A stretch of DNA of 10,736 nt from Monoraphidium neglectum. Taxonomy: Eukaryota; Chlorophyta; Chlorophyceae; Sphaeropleales; Selenastraceae. The first letter of the stretch is position 1; each line of letters opens with the position of its first letter. The stretch spans positions 10,001 to 20,736 of the forward strand of contig NW_014012864.1 in the NCBI RefSeq assembly GCF_000611645.1. Direction: 5' to 3'. Positions 1 to 8,550 of the stretch are shown piece by piece. Made by a program: the position numbers and the translations under genes. The notes below the pieces were generated by a model that searched no databases, had not been told where the DNA came from, and was given only the letters and a program-made list of their open reading frames with translations.

Positions 1-195
1 TATTAGTGGCAGCTGGCAAACAATGCTTGCATGCACACTGTGAGCAGCGCATGCGCCAGGTGAAGCTCCAGATCAACCGCATGCCAATCCAGGCATGCAT
101 ATATGCACCCAAAATTGAGGGTGTGCGGGTTCCAAAGCGAAACCAGGGGTGCAGATGTGGCAGTGAAGAGTGTGGAACTATGCAGGACACGTGCA

Positions 196-2374
196 TCAAG
201 ACATGTCGGAGGAAACCTGCACAGCCGCGCCCCCCGTCAACGGGCCAGCAAAGGCTTGCAAACCGTCCAAGCGCCCCACGTCGCAACCTCCCGCAGCGTG
301 CTGAGCCAGCTCATGCGTTGCAGCCTGCGTGGAGTCACGCCGAGGCCGCTGAGAAACAGGCAGCCGCACCCGCTTAGGGCTTGGCAGCTCGGCAGCCAAG
401 ACGAGCTCGCAACCCCCTCCTCCGTCCAACCTCCGAAACTTGAGCACATCCGAGGGCACAGAGCACAGTGCATCATGCATCAGGGTGGTCAGGGAGTCCA
501 GGTCTGGGAACATGTGCTGGATGCAAATTGTTCGCCCTGACCCGTCCCGCTGCCCTTGCGTGTAGAAGGCTGCAAACACCGTCTGCATGTCAGTCAACAC
601 GCTCAGCACCGGCACGTTGGAGTCAAGGCTTGCACAGATCCATGTGGTCTTGGCCTGCCGTATGCTTTGCTGCACCACCTTCTTCTGCAGCTCCACAGTT
701 GCCACCACTGCACCTCGCATTTCAACCGCCGCACGACGAACGACCACAAGCGCATCTGGCCTACAGGCGATGCTGAAGGGCAGCTCGGCGCCACCTGTGC
801 AGGGGCGCACCTTCAGCACCTGGCTCCCGTCCAAGTGGGCGCTCCACGTCAAGTGCCCAGGCAGCCGCACCTGACAGCGTTGGTGGCGGGCAAGGTTTGC
901 CTCGCATCAGTGCTCAGGCAGCTCCAACGTTAACACCAGCATAACAGAGCTTGTGGCAGAGTTCATCCACTGGTAATGAGCGCCGCCTGGAATGTGCATT
1001 CGCAGCTGATGAACAGCCGCAAGCAATCATCGGATGATCGGCGCATGGAGTCGCGGAGCCGCATTTCCACAGCGCTGGGGGTGGATGGCATTGCCTCGTT
1101 GAGTGGTGAGTCGATTGCAGAACACTGATTGTATGACTTACTGGAATGAAATTGGTCTTGTTCAGGCAACGGGCCTGCCTAATCATGTGACTACCGCCCA
1201 AGATGGCTGCACTGATGCAGTGCAGCATGTCTGAGCGCAGTTGCTGACCTGCAGAAACAACTATCAGGCGACATTTTCAAAAACATGGCCCCAAGTTTTG
1301 AACACGTCACCGGAGTTTATGGATATTGAAGGCGTCGGAAATAAGTTGTTTACCACGGTCAGAAACCAGAAGTGCATAATCCCCTTGAAAACATCCTGCA
1401 GGAGATCTGCGACGACCCACCTTATCCTTCAGCATCTGCATGTATTCCTCCGTTTGCTTGGCCTCGAGCTTGTTCTCGCCCCACTGGTGCTCTGTCGGAT
1501 CTGTGAGGTTTGTGATGGCCTCTGCTCCCAGGTCGTCCTCGCCGGCGATTGCCCACCAGATCTTAAGGGAGCCTTCCACCTGAGGAAAGTCAGCAAGCAG
1601 GGAATCGACACGATGGATTCCCTGCAATTGGAGCCCATTCTGTTCAGGTGCATTTGCACGAAGCATGATGAGCGAGGCACCAGTCGGCAGCAGGTCAGAA
1701 AATGTAGTGCCCTTTGGCAAGCAGAGTATGCAGAATCCAAGTCTGCGTGCCTGCTCCCTACAGCTCAGACCAAGCATGCATGCATGTGCTGTTTTGCTCC
1801 GAAGCACCTGCACCAGGTCTTCCAAGGTGATGGACGAGGCGTGGCGCAGAGCATTCCTGGCCCTGAGCAGCAGGGCCATCAATTTCTCCGCCTTCTCGGA
1901 GACATACTCCAGGATGGCAATCAAGCCGGCAGTGTCTGCAGCAACACAGCAGTGGCGGGTTGTAGCGAGTCAGGTGCCCGGGGTGCCTTCCGCGGTGGCC
2001 CATGGTGTCCAAGGGCAAAATTGACAGGCAGACTCCCCCACTCCAAGTGCCGCCGGCGACATGTCAGCGGCTGCCCCAGCGGCGACCACCTCCAAATGCG
2101 TTGGAGCTTCACGGCGTCTTGTTGCGTAAACACGCTGCGCATATGCTGCACCAGGTCATCGGAACACAAACAAACTCCGCCCACCCCGATGGACAGCTGC
2201 CATGATGGCTCCCCTCCTGTCCTCCTCCGCCAGGTCTAACAGAGCAGCAGCAACGCCGTCATCCAACTGGTTGACTTCCAGAGCCGCCTTGTCGAAAAAG
2301 TCGGGATCCTTGTCAGGAAAGAGCCCAGGCAGCGCCAGCACCAGCTGATGCCTTGAAGTTGTCGGCGAAGCCAT
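196..2374 (-). CDS. Header module + PD-(D/E)XK (restriction-endonuclease-like) domain protein, spliced
   Basis: Proposed exons, 5' to 3': 2374-2185, 1935-1421, 870-196, giving 459 residues. The phases agree at both joins (phase 1, then phase 0). The start ATG at 2374 sits in a good context (CACCATGG). Residues 1-63 form the header shared with the protease gene at 3638-5152 (PGLFPDKDP, LLDL.EEDRR, AVHR). Residues 64-235 are mostly helical and contain IAILEYVSEKAEKLMALLL. The last exon carries the nuclease-like pattern: ACRPDALVVV (Asp about 274), then VATVELQKKV (Glu about 295), then RQAKTTW and PVLSVLTD. This follows the usual PD...ExK, Q and 'LTDG' order of Crinkler-type and other REase-fold proteins, but with ELQK in place of ExK. 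The expected role is DNA cleavage or binding. It could be inactive. Uncertain points: exon 2 might hold another intron (CAG|GTGCTT near 1806 to TTGCAG|GGAATC near 1620), and the basic tail after about residue 380 is low in information. The family call rests on pattern recognition only. Confidence 0.6.
971..1124 (-). other. Possible alternative exon inside the second intron of the nuclease-like gene
   Basis: The 550-nt gap between exons 1421 and 870 contains an open stretch that reads well as protein (SAIDSPLNEAMPS, VEMRLRDSMRRSSDDCLRLF). It begins after a plausible acceptor (ACAATCAG|TGT, phase 0) and ends at a weak donor (ACCA|GTGGAT, phase 1). The exit phase does not match the phase-0 acceptor of the last exon at 870, so it cannot sit in the main transcript as drawn. 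It may be a skipped exon, a decayed exon or chance. The rest of the intron shows nothing I recognise. Confidence 0.2.
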
Positions 2375-3055
2375 GGTGACTGGGCCAAGCCTGCGCACGC
2401 TACCTTGAGCAACCTGTGGCAAGCAGGACACATGTGCATGAATGATTGACCTGGCATTGTAACCAGCATGGCGATGAAGCCAGCATCAAGCTCAGGGCAG
2501 CACTGCACCTCTCAGCAGGCACTCAGTGCAGTTGGCCGTCGTGCACTGGTTGTGCGTCAGCTATGCCAAGCAAGGCCCCCAGCCAGCGCAAGCGCGTGGC
2601 AACAACTACCAGGCACCCCTTAAGCCCCTCCCGAGAAGGCTGCAGGGCAGTGTTTCACGGATGAACGGACGGGGTTGCTGCCCTCGAAGACCCAGCCGGC
2701 ACGGGTACCTGGTGTAGATAGCACCTAAAGCTACGAGCGCGGATGATGTGCCAAGATTGAGCGAAGAGGCTGCCGAAGTGCGGTGGAGGTGTTCGAGATC
2801 ATGAGAATGGGTTACGTAACAACGTAAGTGCGCACCCAAGTTATTTCCTTTGTTACTAGAGTCTTATGATACTATCACCATCGAAAATTAAGCGGAGTAA
2901 ATGCGGCGTGAAGGCAACCAGCTGGAAAGACATTGCTGGAGTGGTGCAAGCTGGGTGCGACACAGGTGGGCGTTGGAGCTGCAGCTGCTACAGAGCGGCA
3001 GGGCGCGTCATATCCTTGGAGGAGAGCTCCCAGAATGCAAGCGCGGGCCGAGTAA
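2120..3055. repeat. Segmental duplication, copy 1 (upstream region + exon 1 of the nuclease-like gene)
   Basis: This block aligns with 4905-5830 in the same orientation, with many substitutions and small indels. Clear anchor pairs are 2444-2640 with 5224-5420 (TGACCTGGCATTG..., GCAGCACTGCACCTCTCAG..., CCGTCGTGCACTGGTT), 2761-2785 with 5561-5585 (GCGAAGAGGCTGCCGAAGTG), and 2869-3050 with 5650-5825 (ACTATCACCA, GGAAAGACA, TCCTTGGAGGAGAG, AATGCAAGCGCGGGC). It covers exon 1, the start codon and about 680 nt upstream, so the presumed promoter is included. I see no TATA box. Similarity stops a short way into intron 1 and at about 3055. Boundaries were set by eye. Confidence 0.85.
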
Positions 3056-3125
3056 AAGATAAAGACAAGCCTTAAGCATACATGCCATCAACGAACACCG
3101 ACAATCAGGACATCTCTTTTTGATA

Positions 3126-3160
3126 TGCGCACACATGCGCACACACACGCACGCACGTGT
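3126..3160. repeat. CA/CG-rich simple-sequence tract
   Basis: Interrupted dinucleotide tract (GCACAC, CACACACGCACGCACGTG) in non-coding DNA between the two paralogous genes. It is a typical microsatellite and could take up Z-DNA. Confidence 0.75.
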
Positions 3161-3490
3161 CAGGATCGTGACCATGACCGACAGGGCATTTGTGATCATG
3201 GCTAAGACAATCACAGACCTTGCAAAGCTCAGATGGTTCATCCAGTTGGGGGCCGAGTGCGACCTCTCGCTGCACGGGGTTGACCATGCATGTCTATCCA
3301 CTACCTGTTGATGCTTGCCATGATTGTTGACCATTCAAATCTGCCTTGTAAGAAGGAATCCTGCGATTCCTCATCATCATACTTTCATCACCATTAATGA
3401 TCTTGTGCTGCATATAGTAGAGTGTTGCATGCGGAGGTATGGGCGTGCACATTCCACTTGGCTGCATGCAAGGCCCAATTGTGTGCAGCG

Positions 3491-3525
3491 GTGTTCTACC
3501 AGCAAAGCACTTGCTGGTAGAACAT
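3491..3525. repeat. Perfect 14-bp inverted repeat with 5-nt loop
   Basis: The arm TGTTCTACCAGCAA (3492-3505) is the exact reverse complement of 3511-3524, with the loop AGCAC between. It lies about 115-145 nt beyond the stop codon of the protease gene, right next to a TGTAA signal at 3535-3531, so it would fold in the 3' UTR or straddle the cleavage site. It could be an mRNA 3'-end structure, a remnant of a small inverted-repeat element, or a small-RNA precursor. The sequence does not decide between these. Confidence 0.8.
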
Positions 3526-3530
3526 ATTGC

Positions 3531-3535
3531 TTACA
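3531..3535 (-). terminator. Putative TGTAA poly(A) signal of the protease gene
   Basis: On the minus strand TGTAA stands about 103 nt after the stop codon. TGTAA is the usual poly(A) signal of Chlamydomonas-type green algae. A second TGTAA overlaps the stop codon itself (3642-3638, GTGTAA). The distal site is the better candidate because it leaves a normal 3' UTR. Confidence 0.4.
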
Positions 3536-3637
3536 TGGCAAAGGACTTGGACAACCGACTTCAGCTGACTGGTATCAAACACTGTGGCACTCCTGGAAAA
3601 ATGACGTTGTCACCTCCACTGAGAATAATGCTGTTCG

Positions 3638-5152
3638 TTACACTTGCACCTTGTTTGCAAACACAGTGGCCAACAATGCTATACAGCCGCTAGCCACTGA
3701 TTGCGCAGCACTCTCAAGGGACTCCTCGATGGCACTGACCCTCTCCTGCAGGCTGCGCTTTTGCTCAAACTTTTCCTTGAGGGCATTCACCCCACACAGA
3801 TGCAGGCCCACCAACTCGCCATGGTACATCACCAAAGCCCCTCCTGAGTCGCCAGGCCATGTGTCAGAGCTGTACACCAAGTGGTGCTGCTGTCGGCTGA
3901 GCTTCACACCAGTTGCAGGCAGCACCGCGACGCCGCTGTGACTCCAGTCTGGGAGGTCCTCGAGTACGCCCAGCTGGAAGGCACACATGGCTAGCTGCTT
4001 GCCCACAAGAGTGAAAGAGGGGTCGCTGTAAAGTGGCAAGTGCGCGTTGAACTCGCCATCAGTGGCGAGCACAGCGTAGTCCAGCTCCTGATCCTTCACC
4101 TCCACTACCAACCGCAGCATCTCCTCCGACCCGGGAAAGAAAACCCTCACCGAGTTGCCAACCTCCAGCCCAACGAGGTTGTGCGCGGCTGTGACAGCTT
4201 TCTGTGCACTCACACACACGCCCAGCCCAGCAAACTTCCTGCCGTGAATGCTGCGCCTGTCACTGCTGCTGGTGCTCATCCCAGGCTCTGCTGTCTTGAT
4301 CTCTGTCAGGAAAATAGAGCTTCTCATCAGCTGCGGTGCGTCCACCGAAATTATCCGTCCGCCTGCGGACGACGGGTACAGCAGCATGGCAACCAAGGAG
4401 CGGACGTGGAGCGCAACACAACCCAGCAAAGCCCAGCAACAAGACAGTGGGATGAGGTGCTGGTACGGGGGGACAACATGGGCCCCTGTGCGGCCAGCAG
4501 AGCAGGTCGGCTGGAGAGCCGCAAGGGTAAAAGTAGCAGTAGAGTCGCATATCAAAGGGCTACCTCCTGCTGTGCACAGGCGGACATGATGCAAGCAAGC
4601 TATGCATAGATCTGCTGCCAAAAACTCGCATGTGGCTGCGTTCCGCTTGCACGCATGGTACACGGGCTGACTCCAGACTCTGATGCATGCAACGTCTAGT
4701 GCGCAAGCGCATGCATGGAACACGCGGGGCACAGCAAAAAAAGCTGCTTGGATTGCAATGCGACTCACTTGTCGAAGTCAGCTTTGCCACTTGGTCAGCC
4801 AGTGCCTCGATCTTTTTCACCAGGTCACCTGGTAAAAACCGGATACAGAGCAAGCATGTTGGTAGTGTAGCAAGCAGGACACAAAACCAGGCTCTTGACA
4901 GCTGAGCTTGAACACGCTGCCCGTTTGCCACACGGGGTCATCAGAACACAAAGAACCTTGCCCACCCCGATGGACAGCTGCCTCGATGGCCGCCCTCCTG
5001 TCCTCCTCCGGCAGATCCAGCAGACCAGCAGCCACGTCGCTTTGCATCTGGGCAATTTCCAGAAACGCCTTGCCGCGAAACTCGGGATCTTTGTCGGGGA
5101 AGAGCCCAGGCAGCGCCCGCACAAGCAGTTGCCTTGCAGTCGGCGAGGCCAT
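3638..5152 (-). CDS. Header module + coiled coil + trypsin-like serine protease, three exons, complete
   Basis: Exons: 5152-4966, 4828-4769, 4302-3638, giving 303 residues with all phases consistent (1 and 1). Donors are CGGG|GTGGGC and ACAA|GTGAGTC. Acceptors are TTTTTACCAG and TTTTCCTGACAG. The ATG context is CACCATGG. Residues 1-63 are the header shared with the gene at 196-2374 (PGLFPDKDPEF, LLDLPEEDRRAAIEAAVHR). Residues 64-82 (LVKKIEALADQVAKL) show an a/d heptad pattern, suggesting oligomerisation. Residues about 106-255 are an S1-type chymotrypsin-fold domain: VTAAH (His123), LDYAVL (Asp157), TWPGDSGGAL (Ser235) and GLHLCGVN. The triad is complete, so an active peptidase is likely. The C-terminus (ERVSAIEESLESAAQSV) is again helical. 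No signal peptide or membrane segment is seen, so the protein is probably intracellular, unlike secreted trypsins. Its substrate is unknown. A nearby in-frame acceptor (AGCAG|AGCC at 4289) could shorten the linker by a few residues. Confidence 0.85.
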
Positions 5153-5830
5153 GGTGACTGGGCCAAGCCTGCGCACGCTATCTCCCTTGAGCAACCTGTG
5201 GCAGGCAGCACACGTGTGCATGAATGATTGACCTGGCATTGAAACCAGCATGGCGTTCAAGCCAGCATCAGGCTCAGGGCAGCACTGCACCTCTCAGAAG
5301 GCACTCAGTGCAGCTGGCCGTCGTGCACTGGTTATGCGCCAGCTATGTCAAGCAAGGTCCACAGCCAGCGCACATGCCTGGCAAAAACTAGGCGTCCCTC
5401 AGCCCCCTGCCGAGAAGGCTGCAGCGCAGCACACCGACAGGATGCGCCAGGACGAGCTGCTCCAAGGTTCGAGGGGCCCCAGCCCTCGCAGACCCAGCCG
5501 GCACGGATACCTGGTCTAGATAATAACTACAGCTACAAACGCGAAGGACGTGTCTGCATTCAGCGAAGAGGCTGCCGAAGTGCAGTCGACGTGTTCAATA
5601 TACCGCGAGGGGATGGGTTGTGCGCACCCAAGTATTGCTCCTTTACTAGTACTATCACCACTGGAAAGCAAGCGGAGTAAACGCGGCGAGAAGGCAACCA
5701 GTTGGAAAGACACTGTGAGAGTGGTTTGAGCTGGGTGCAAGACTGCGCCCTGCAGCTGCGGCTGCTGCTGCAACGGCAGGGCTCGCCATTTCCTTGGAGG
5801 AGAGCCAGAACGCAAGCGCGGGCTCAGCAG
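4905..5830. repeat. Segmental duplication, copy 2 (upstream region + exon 1 of the protease gene)
   Basis: Partner of 2120-3055, in direct orientation about 2.8 kb away. It includes the first bases of intron 1, exon 1 (4966-5152), the ATG context GTCACCATGG and about 680 nt of upstream DNA. A 4-nt difference lies about 30 nt upstream of the ATG (CTCAAGGGAGATAGCG here, CTCAAGGTAGCG in copy 1). It breaks any common reading frame upstream of the ATG, which supports this ATG as the start in both genes and the DNA above it as 5' UTR and promoter. Confidence 0.85.
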
Positions 5831-6669
5831 AAATTACCCAGCCAGTCAAGGTTGCAGGACTCAGGGTGTTTTGGTGATGTGCAGGCAGTTGCGAGCGTTT
5901 GCTGTGCTGTGTTGCGGCAGCGGTGTTCAGTGCTGAGTCATGCCGGTCCGATTGGCTGTCCTCGGCATCCCTTTGTTGTGCATCTTTCGTCATGTGTTGC
6001 ACACAGATGTTTCACCTCCTGCACATTTCCCAGGCACAAGCCATGTGACGGTTTTTTTGGCGCCCCACCGACGACCCCCCCATGGCAGGCCACGGCCTGG
6101 ACCAGTCGTGCATACAGCCCCTGCCTCCAGGCGGTGGCGTTGGCCACCACCTTGCCCTCCCAAACAAATCTTGTGCACATTCCTCCCCGCCTGGCCGTGT
6201 CTGCTGGGCCATTTGCGCATCCACTGCTTGAGCGCCCTTCAGCGGCGGCTCCCTTGATGAGCGACATCCTGTAATGCAAGGGGGCTGCTGAATTGCCAGC
6301 TTACAAGACATGAAGAGATAGCACAAGCTAATGCCAGTGCACAAAACACCCCTGGGATTTGTGACGCTTCCCAGGGGTGGTGCATCGGCACGAGTGCGCT
6401 ATGGTGGCAGTTGGTCAGGAGCCGCATTTTCCAGCTGCAGCCATCAAAGCACCAGTAAACACCAGGCGCAACACAACACCTGCGCAACGCCGCCCCTCCA
6501 ACAGCACGGGATTCTGTGCTGCTGTGGTGAGACGAGGCAGCCTGTGCGGCGCCCCTGCCGCTAGCTTCATGTATGTTGGGGGAGCTGATGCCCGGTTGCC
6601 CCAGCAACACCCCGCGGCTGCCGGCGGTGCTGACAACGCCGACATCGCCGCCCAAAGCTTTGCTGTGTT
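5831..6669. other. Intergenic region or 3' UTR of the kinase gene; no supported gene
   Basis: This lies between the duplicated upstream block of the protease gene and the last plausible coding part of the kinase gene. Open frames exist on both strands: minus 6279-5938 (113 codons, starting MSLIKGAAAEG if read from 6264) and minus 6673-6239. They lack recognisable motifs and overlap open frames in other registers, as expected for GC-rich DNA. A minus-strand TGTAA at 6305-6301 could end the kinase transcript. A plus-strand TGTAA occurs at 6269-6273. I cannot support a gene here. Confidence 0.4.
6301..6305 (-). terminator. Possible TGTAA poly(A) signal for the kinase gene
   Basis: TGTAA on the minus strand about 365 nt after the last in-frame stop (6670) of the presumed C-terminal region of the kinase. 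It is weak evidence because a 5-nt motif is expected by chance. Confidence 0.2.
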
Positions 6670-7597
6670 TCATCTGCTAGGTTTACCGGCTGCGGCAAAG
6701 ATCTCCACATCTGGAAAGCCCCCGCGCCTTTCACATTTCAACCGCCCTGCGCTTCTGCGCCGCCACGGAGGCTCTGGCTGCTGCTGCAGAGGTCCCATGC
6801 AGTCGCATGCCCCGGTGCCCCTGTGACGCCCGGCGCCTCCACTGCTGCCAGTGCTGCTGACGAGGGGCACGGCAAATACCACAGGCACCCGCCGGCCCCC
6901 CTCCCTCGCTGCATCGAGCACGCCCGCCTGGCTGCCAGCGGTGCCTTCCTGCGTACCGCCGCCGCAGCAGGCGCTCGCAAGGTGCGCAAAGCGCTGTGCG
7001 AAGCGGGCGCCCCCTTCGGCAAGCTCGGCGCGGCTGAGGCGTGGCTGCACTCTGCGCAGGGCCTTGTGGTGCGCCTTCATGGAGCTCTGGGCCCGGGAAC
7101 AAGGATTGCAGCCAGGTATGCATTGACCCAGGAGATAGTTGGTCTCGGTCACCTCTGCCTTGGCGCGCCGCCCGCAGCCTGAGCTGTGACCCACCCAACT
7201 GCTGGTTGCGCCTGCACGCATCCCCCACCTCATCTCCACCTCTCCCTGTGCCTTTCGCCACTCTGCCTGCCACTCCTTGATCTGGGTCGTGAGCTTCAGC
7301 GCCCTGGCTGCCCTGGCAGGCTCGGCACCTCGAGCCCCCCCTTTGTGCCGCTTTTCCCACGGCCGGTGCCGCTGGTCGCGCTGCCCCCGCGCCGCCACCG
7401 GCTCGAGGACGGAGCTCGGCACATCCGCAGCAGGCGCTTGGTTTTGTGGGCGCGCGCTCGCGGGACCGTCGCAGTGATGCTCGTGTGCAGGGGCTGTTGG
7501 AGGGGGCGTCGTCGCGCCGCTGTGCATCGTCGGGCGGGCGCTGGTCGATGACAATTCTGTGCAGCATCGTCGGCTACCCCTCATAAGCTCCTCCTTA

Positions 7598-7599
<2 letters not shown>
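6670..7599 (-). CDS. Probable further C-terminal coding region of the kinase gene, exon limits unresolved
   Basis: The minus-strand frame that reads the 7600-7683 tract as polyglutamine stays open from there to a stop at 6670. Parts look like real low-complexity or helical protein: TTQIKEWQAEWRKAQGE, followed by a good donor GAG|GTGGAG, and SSMKAHHKALRRVQPRLSR after the acceptor CGGGCCCAG. Both of these sites are phase 0, so an intron between them (about 7222 to 7094) is plausible. The second part continues RAELAEGGARFAQRFAHL. No known domain is seen. It could instead be a separate short gene or a non-coding GC-rich frame. Two other minus frames are also open over 6731-7567, which lowers confidence. 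Confidence 0.3.
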
Positions 7600-7686
<87 letters not shown>

Positions 7687-8211
7687 GTGGTGGTGCTCCT
7701 GCGCATGCCCTGGCTTCTGCCCGCCATCAGCGTGCGCACTCCCAGCTTTTGAAATTCAGCCTCCATGTCTGCCAGGGCCGCCTGTTGTTTCTCCAGCCAG
7801 CCAGGTTCAATGTGCTTGCACCGGTCAAGCTGCCGCCGCCTGCCAGCACTGCCACCTCCGCCTGCTGCACCAGTCGGATCATGGCTGCAGGCCGTGCCGA
7901 CATCGGCGCCAGCGCCGCGGCTGCCGCCGCTGCCTCCGTTGCTGCAGAACGGGCCGCTGGTAAGATGGAACTGGCTTTGAAGGTCACCTGTCGCTGCGCT
8001 TTCTGCGGCCGCATCATCTAGCTGCTCATGTGCAGCAGCATGTGCGCCATTTACGGGGCGTGCGCCCGGCGCCTTGGCGTCCGCGCCCACGTCTGCAAAT
8101 GTTCCACGCGCGTTGCCGTGCACCTGAGTGCATGCGGCTGGCAGCTGAGAATTGAACGTGTGTGCAGATTTTTGCCCTTGGTGTTGAGCTCGGTTGTGTT
8201 CCCGATCACCA

Positions 8212-8279
<68 letters not shown>

Positions 8280-8379
8280 ATGATGATCTTGCTGGTCCTT
8301 CTGCGCCGCCTGCTCATTAGTTGTGCTAGCTCCGCAGCCTCCAGCCCGCGGCATAGCCAGCTCTCCCTGCTCCTGCAAG
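7581..8379 (-). CDS. C-terminal extension exon of the NEK-like kinase: His8-Gln16, coiled-coil segment, Ser (or Gln) run
   Basis: Exon start at 8379 after a strong acceptor (CCCCCCTTCCCAG|C). The single leading base completes the phase-2 codon left by kinase exon 8712-8551, and in-frame reading starts LQEQGELAMPRAGG. It then runs through a His8-Gln16 tract (8285-8214), a Ser/Ala/Gly-rich linker, and a helical stretch LEKQQAALADMEAEFQKLG (about 7799-7740) typical of a coiled coil. Kept unspliced, the frame enters the 7683-7600 tract as polyserine and stops at 7581 (SRIRRSL). A donor-like GTGCGC at 7739 and an acceptor GCGCAG at 7699 would move it in phase into the Gln frame, but that intron would be only 41 nt. 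NEK kinases often have C-terminal coiled coils, which fits. Confidence 0.55.
7600..7683. repeat. (CTG)28 / (CAG)28 trinucleotide tract
   Basis: 28 uninterrupted CTG units on the plus strand, read as CAG/AGC/GCA on the minus (coding) strand. It encodes a Ser run in the frame continuous with the exon starting at 8379, or a Gln run in the frame that continues to 6670. A tract of this length and purity is prone to length variation. Confidence 0.97.
8214..8285. repeat. (CTG)16(ATG)8 compound trinucleotide tract
   Basis: 16 CTG units followed directly by 8 ATG units on the plus strand. On the coding minus strand this is (CAT)8(CAG)16, that is His8-Gln16 in the C-terminal extension of the kinase. 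The frame is unambiguous because the surrounding exon is open in only this sensible register. Confidence 0.97.
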
Positions 8380-8550
8380 CTGGGAAGGGGGGACCACCAT
8401 CAACAGACGATCCATCGTCAAACAGCATTACAACGCCACCCCCGCTGCTGCGCAATCACAGACCAAACATTCTGCCAGTGGCCATGCAGGGGTTGGACTG
8501 CTGCTCAGGGGCCTGAGTATGCGGCCACCGCGCGGCCGGCCGTCACCTAC

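Larger units (their letters stand above)
3060..3637. other. Intergenic region and 3' UTR of the protease gene; no gene seen
   Basis: The right half should be the 3' UTR of the minus-strand protease gene (stop at 3638) and holds a poly(A) signal and a hairpin, listed separately. The left half contains an alternating purine-pyrimidine tract rich in CA/CG at about 3126-3160 and short CAT-rich DNA at about 3370-3395. Short ORFs on both strands carry no recognisable motif. Confidence 0.6.

Noticed and set aside
1241..2239. 332-codon plus-strand ORF
   Set aside because: It runs antisense to the nuclease-like gene, has no recognisable motif and is Cys/Arg-rich like a shadow frame. The minus strand gives spliced frames with domain motifs and matching phases.
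3324..3941. 205-codon plus-strand ORF
   Set aside because: It overlaps the protease exon in antisense, and the minus strand shows the full catalytic triad.
5153..5290. Upstream in-frame extension of the protease start (from a Met at 5290)
   Set aside because: A 4-nt difference between the duplicated copies breaks this frame in the other gene, and the ATG at 5152 has the better start context.
5938..6279. Minus ORF of 113 codons as a small gene
   Set aside because: No motif or splice support, and other frames over the same bases are also open. It is kept only as part of the unassigned region.
7600..8285. CRISPR array or tandem protein repeat
   Set aside because: These are simple trinucleotide tracts without spacers.
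7559..8516. Plus-strand ORFs reading the CTG tracts as polyCys or polyLeu
   Set aside because: Long Cys and Leu-Met homopolymers are implausible. The minus strand gives His/Gln/Ser runs typical of algal proteins, linked in phase to a kinase.
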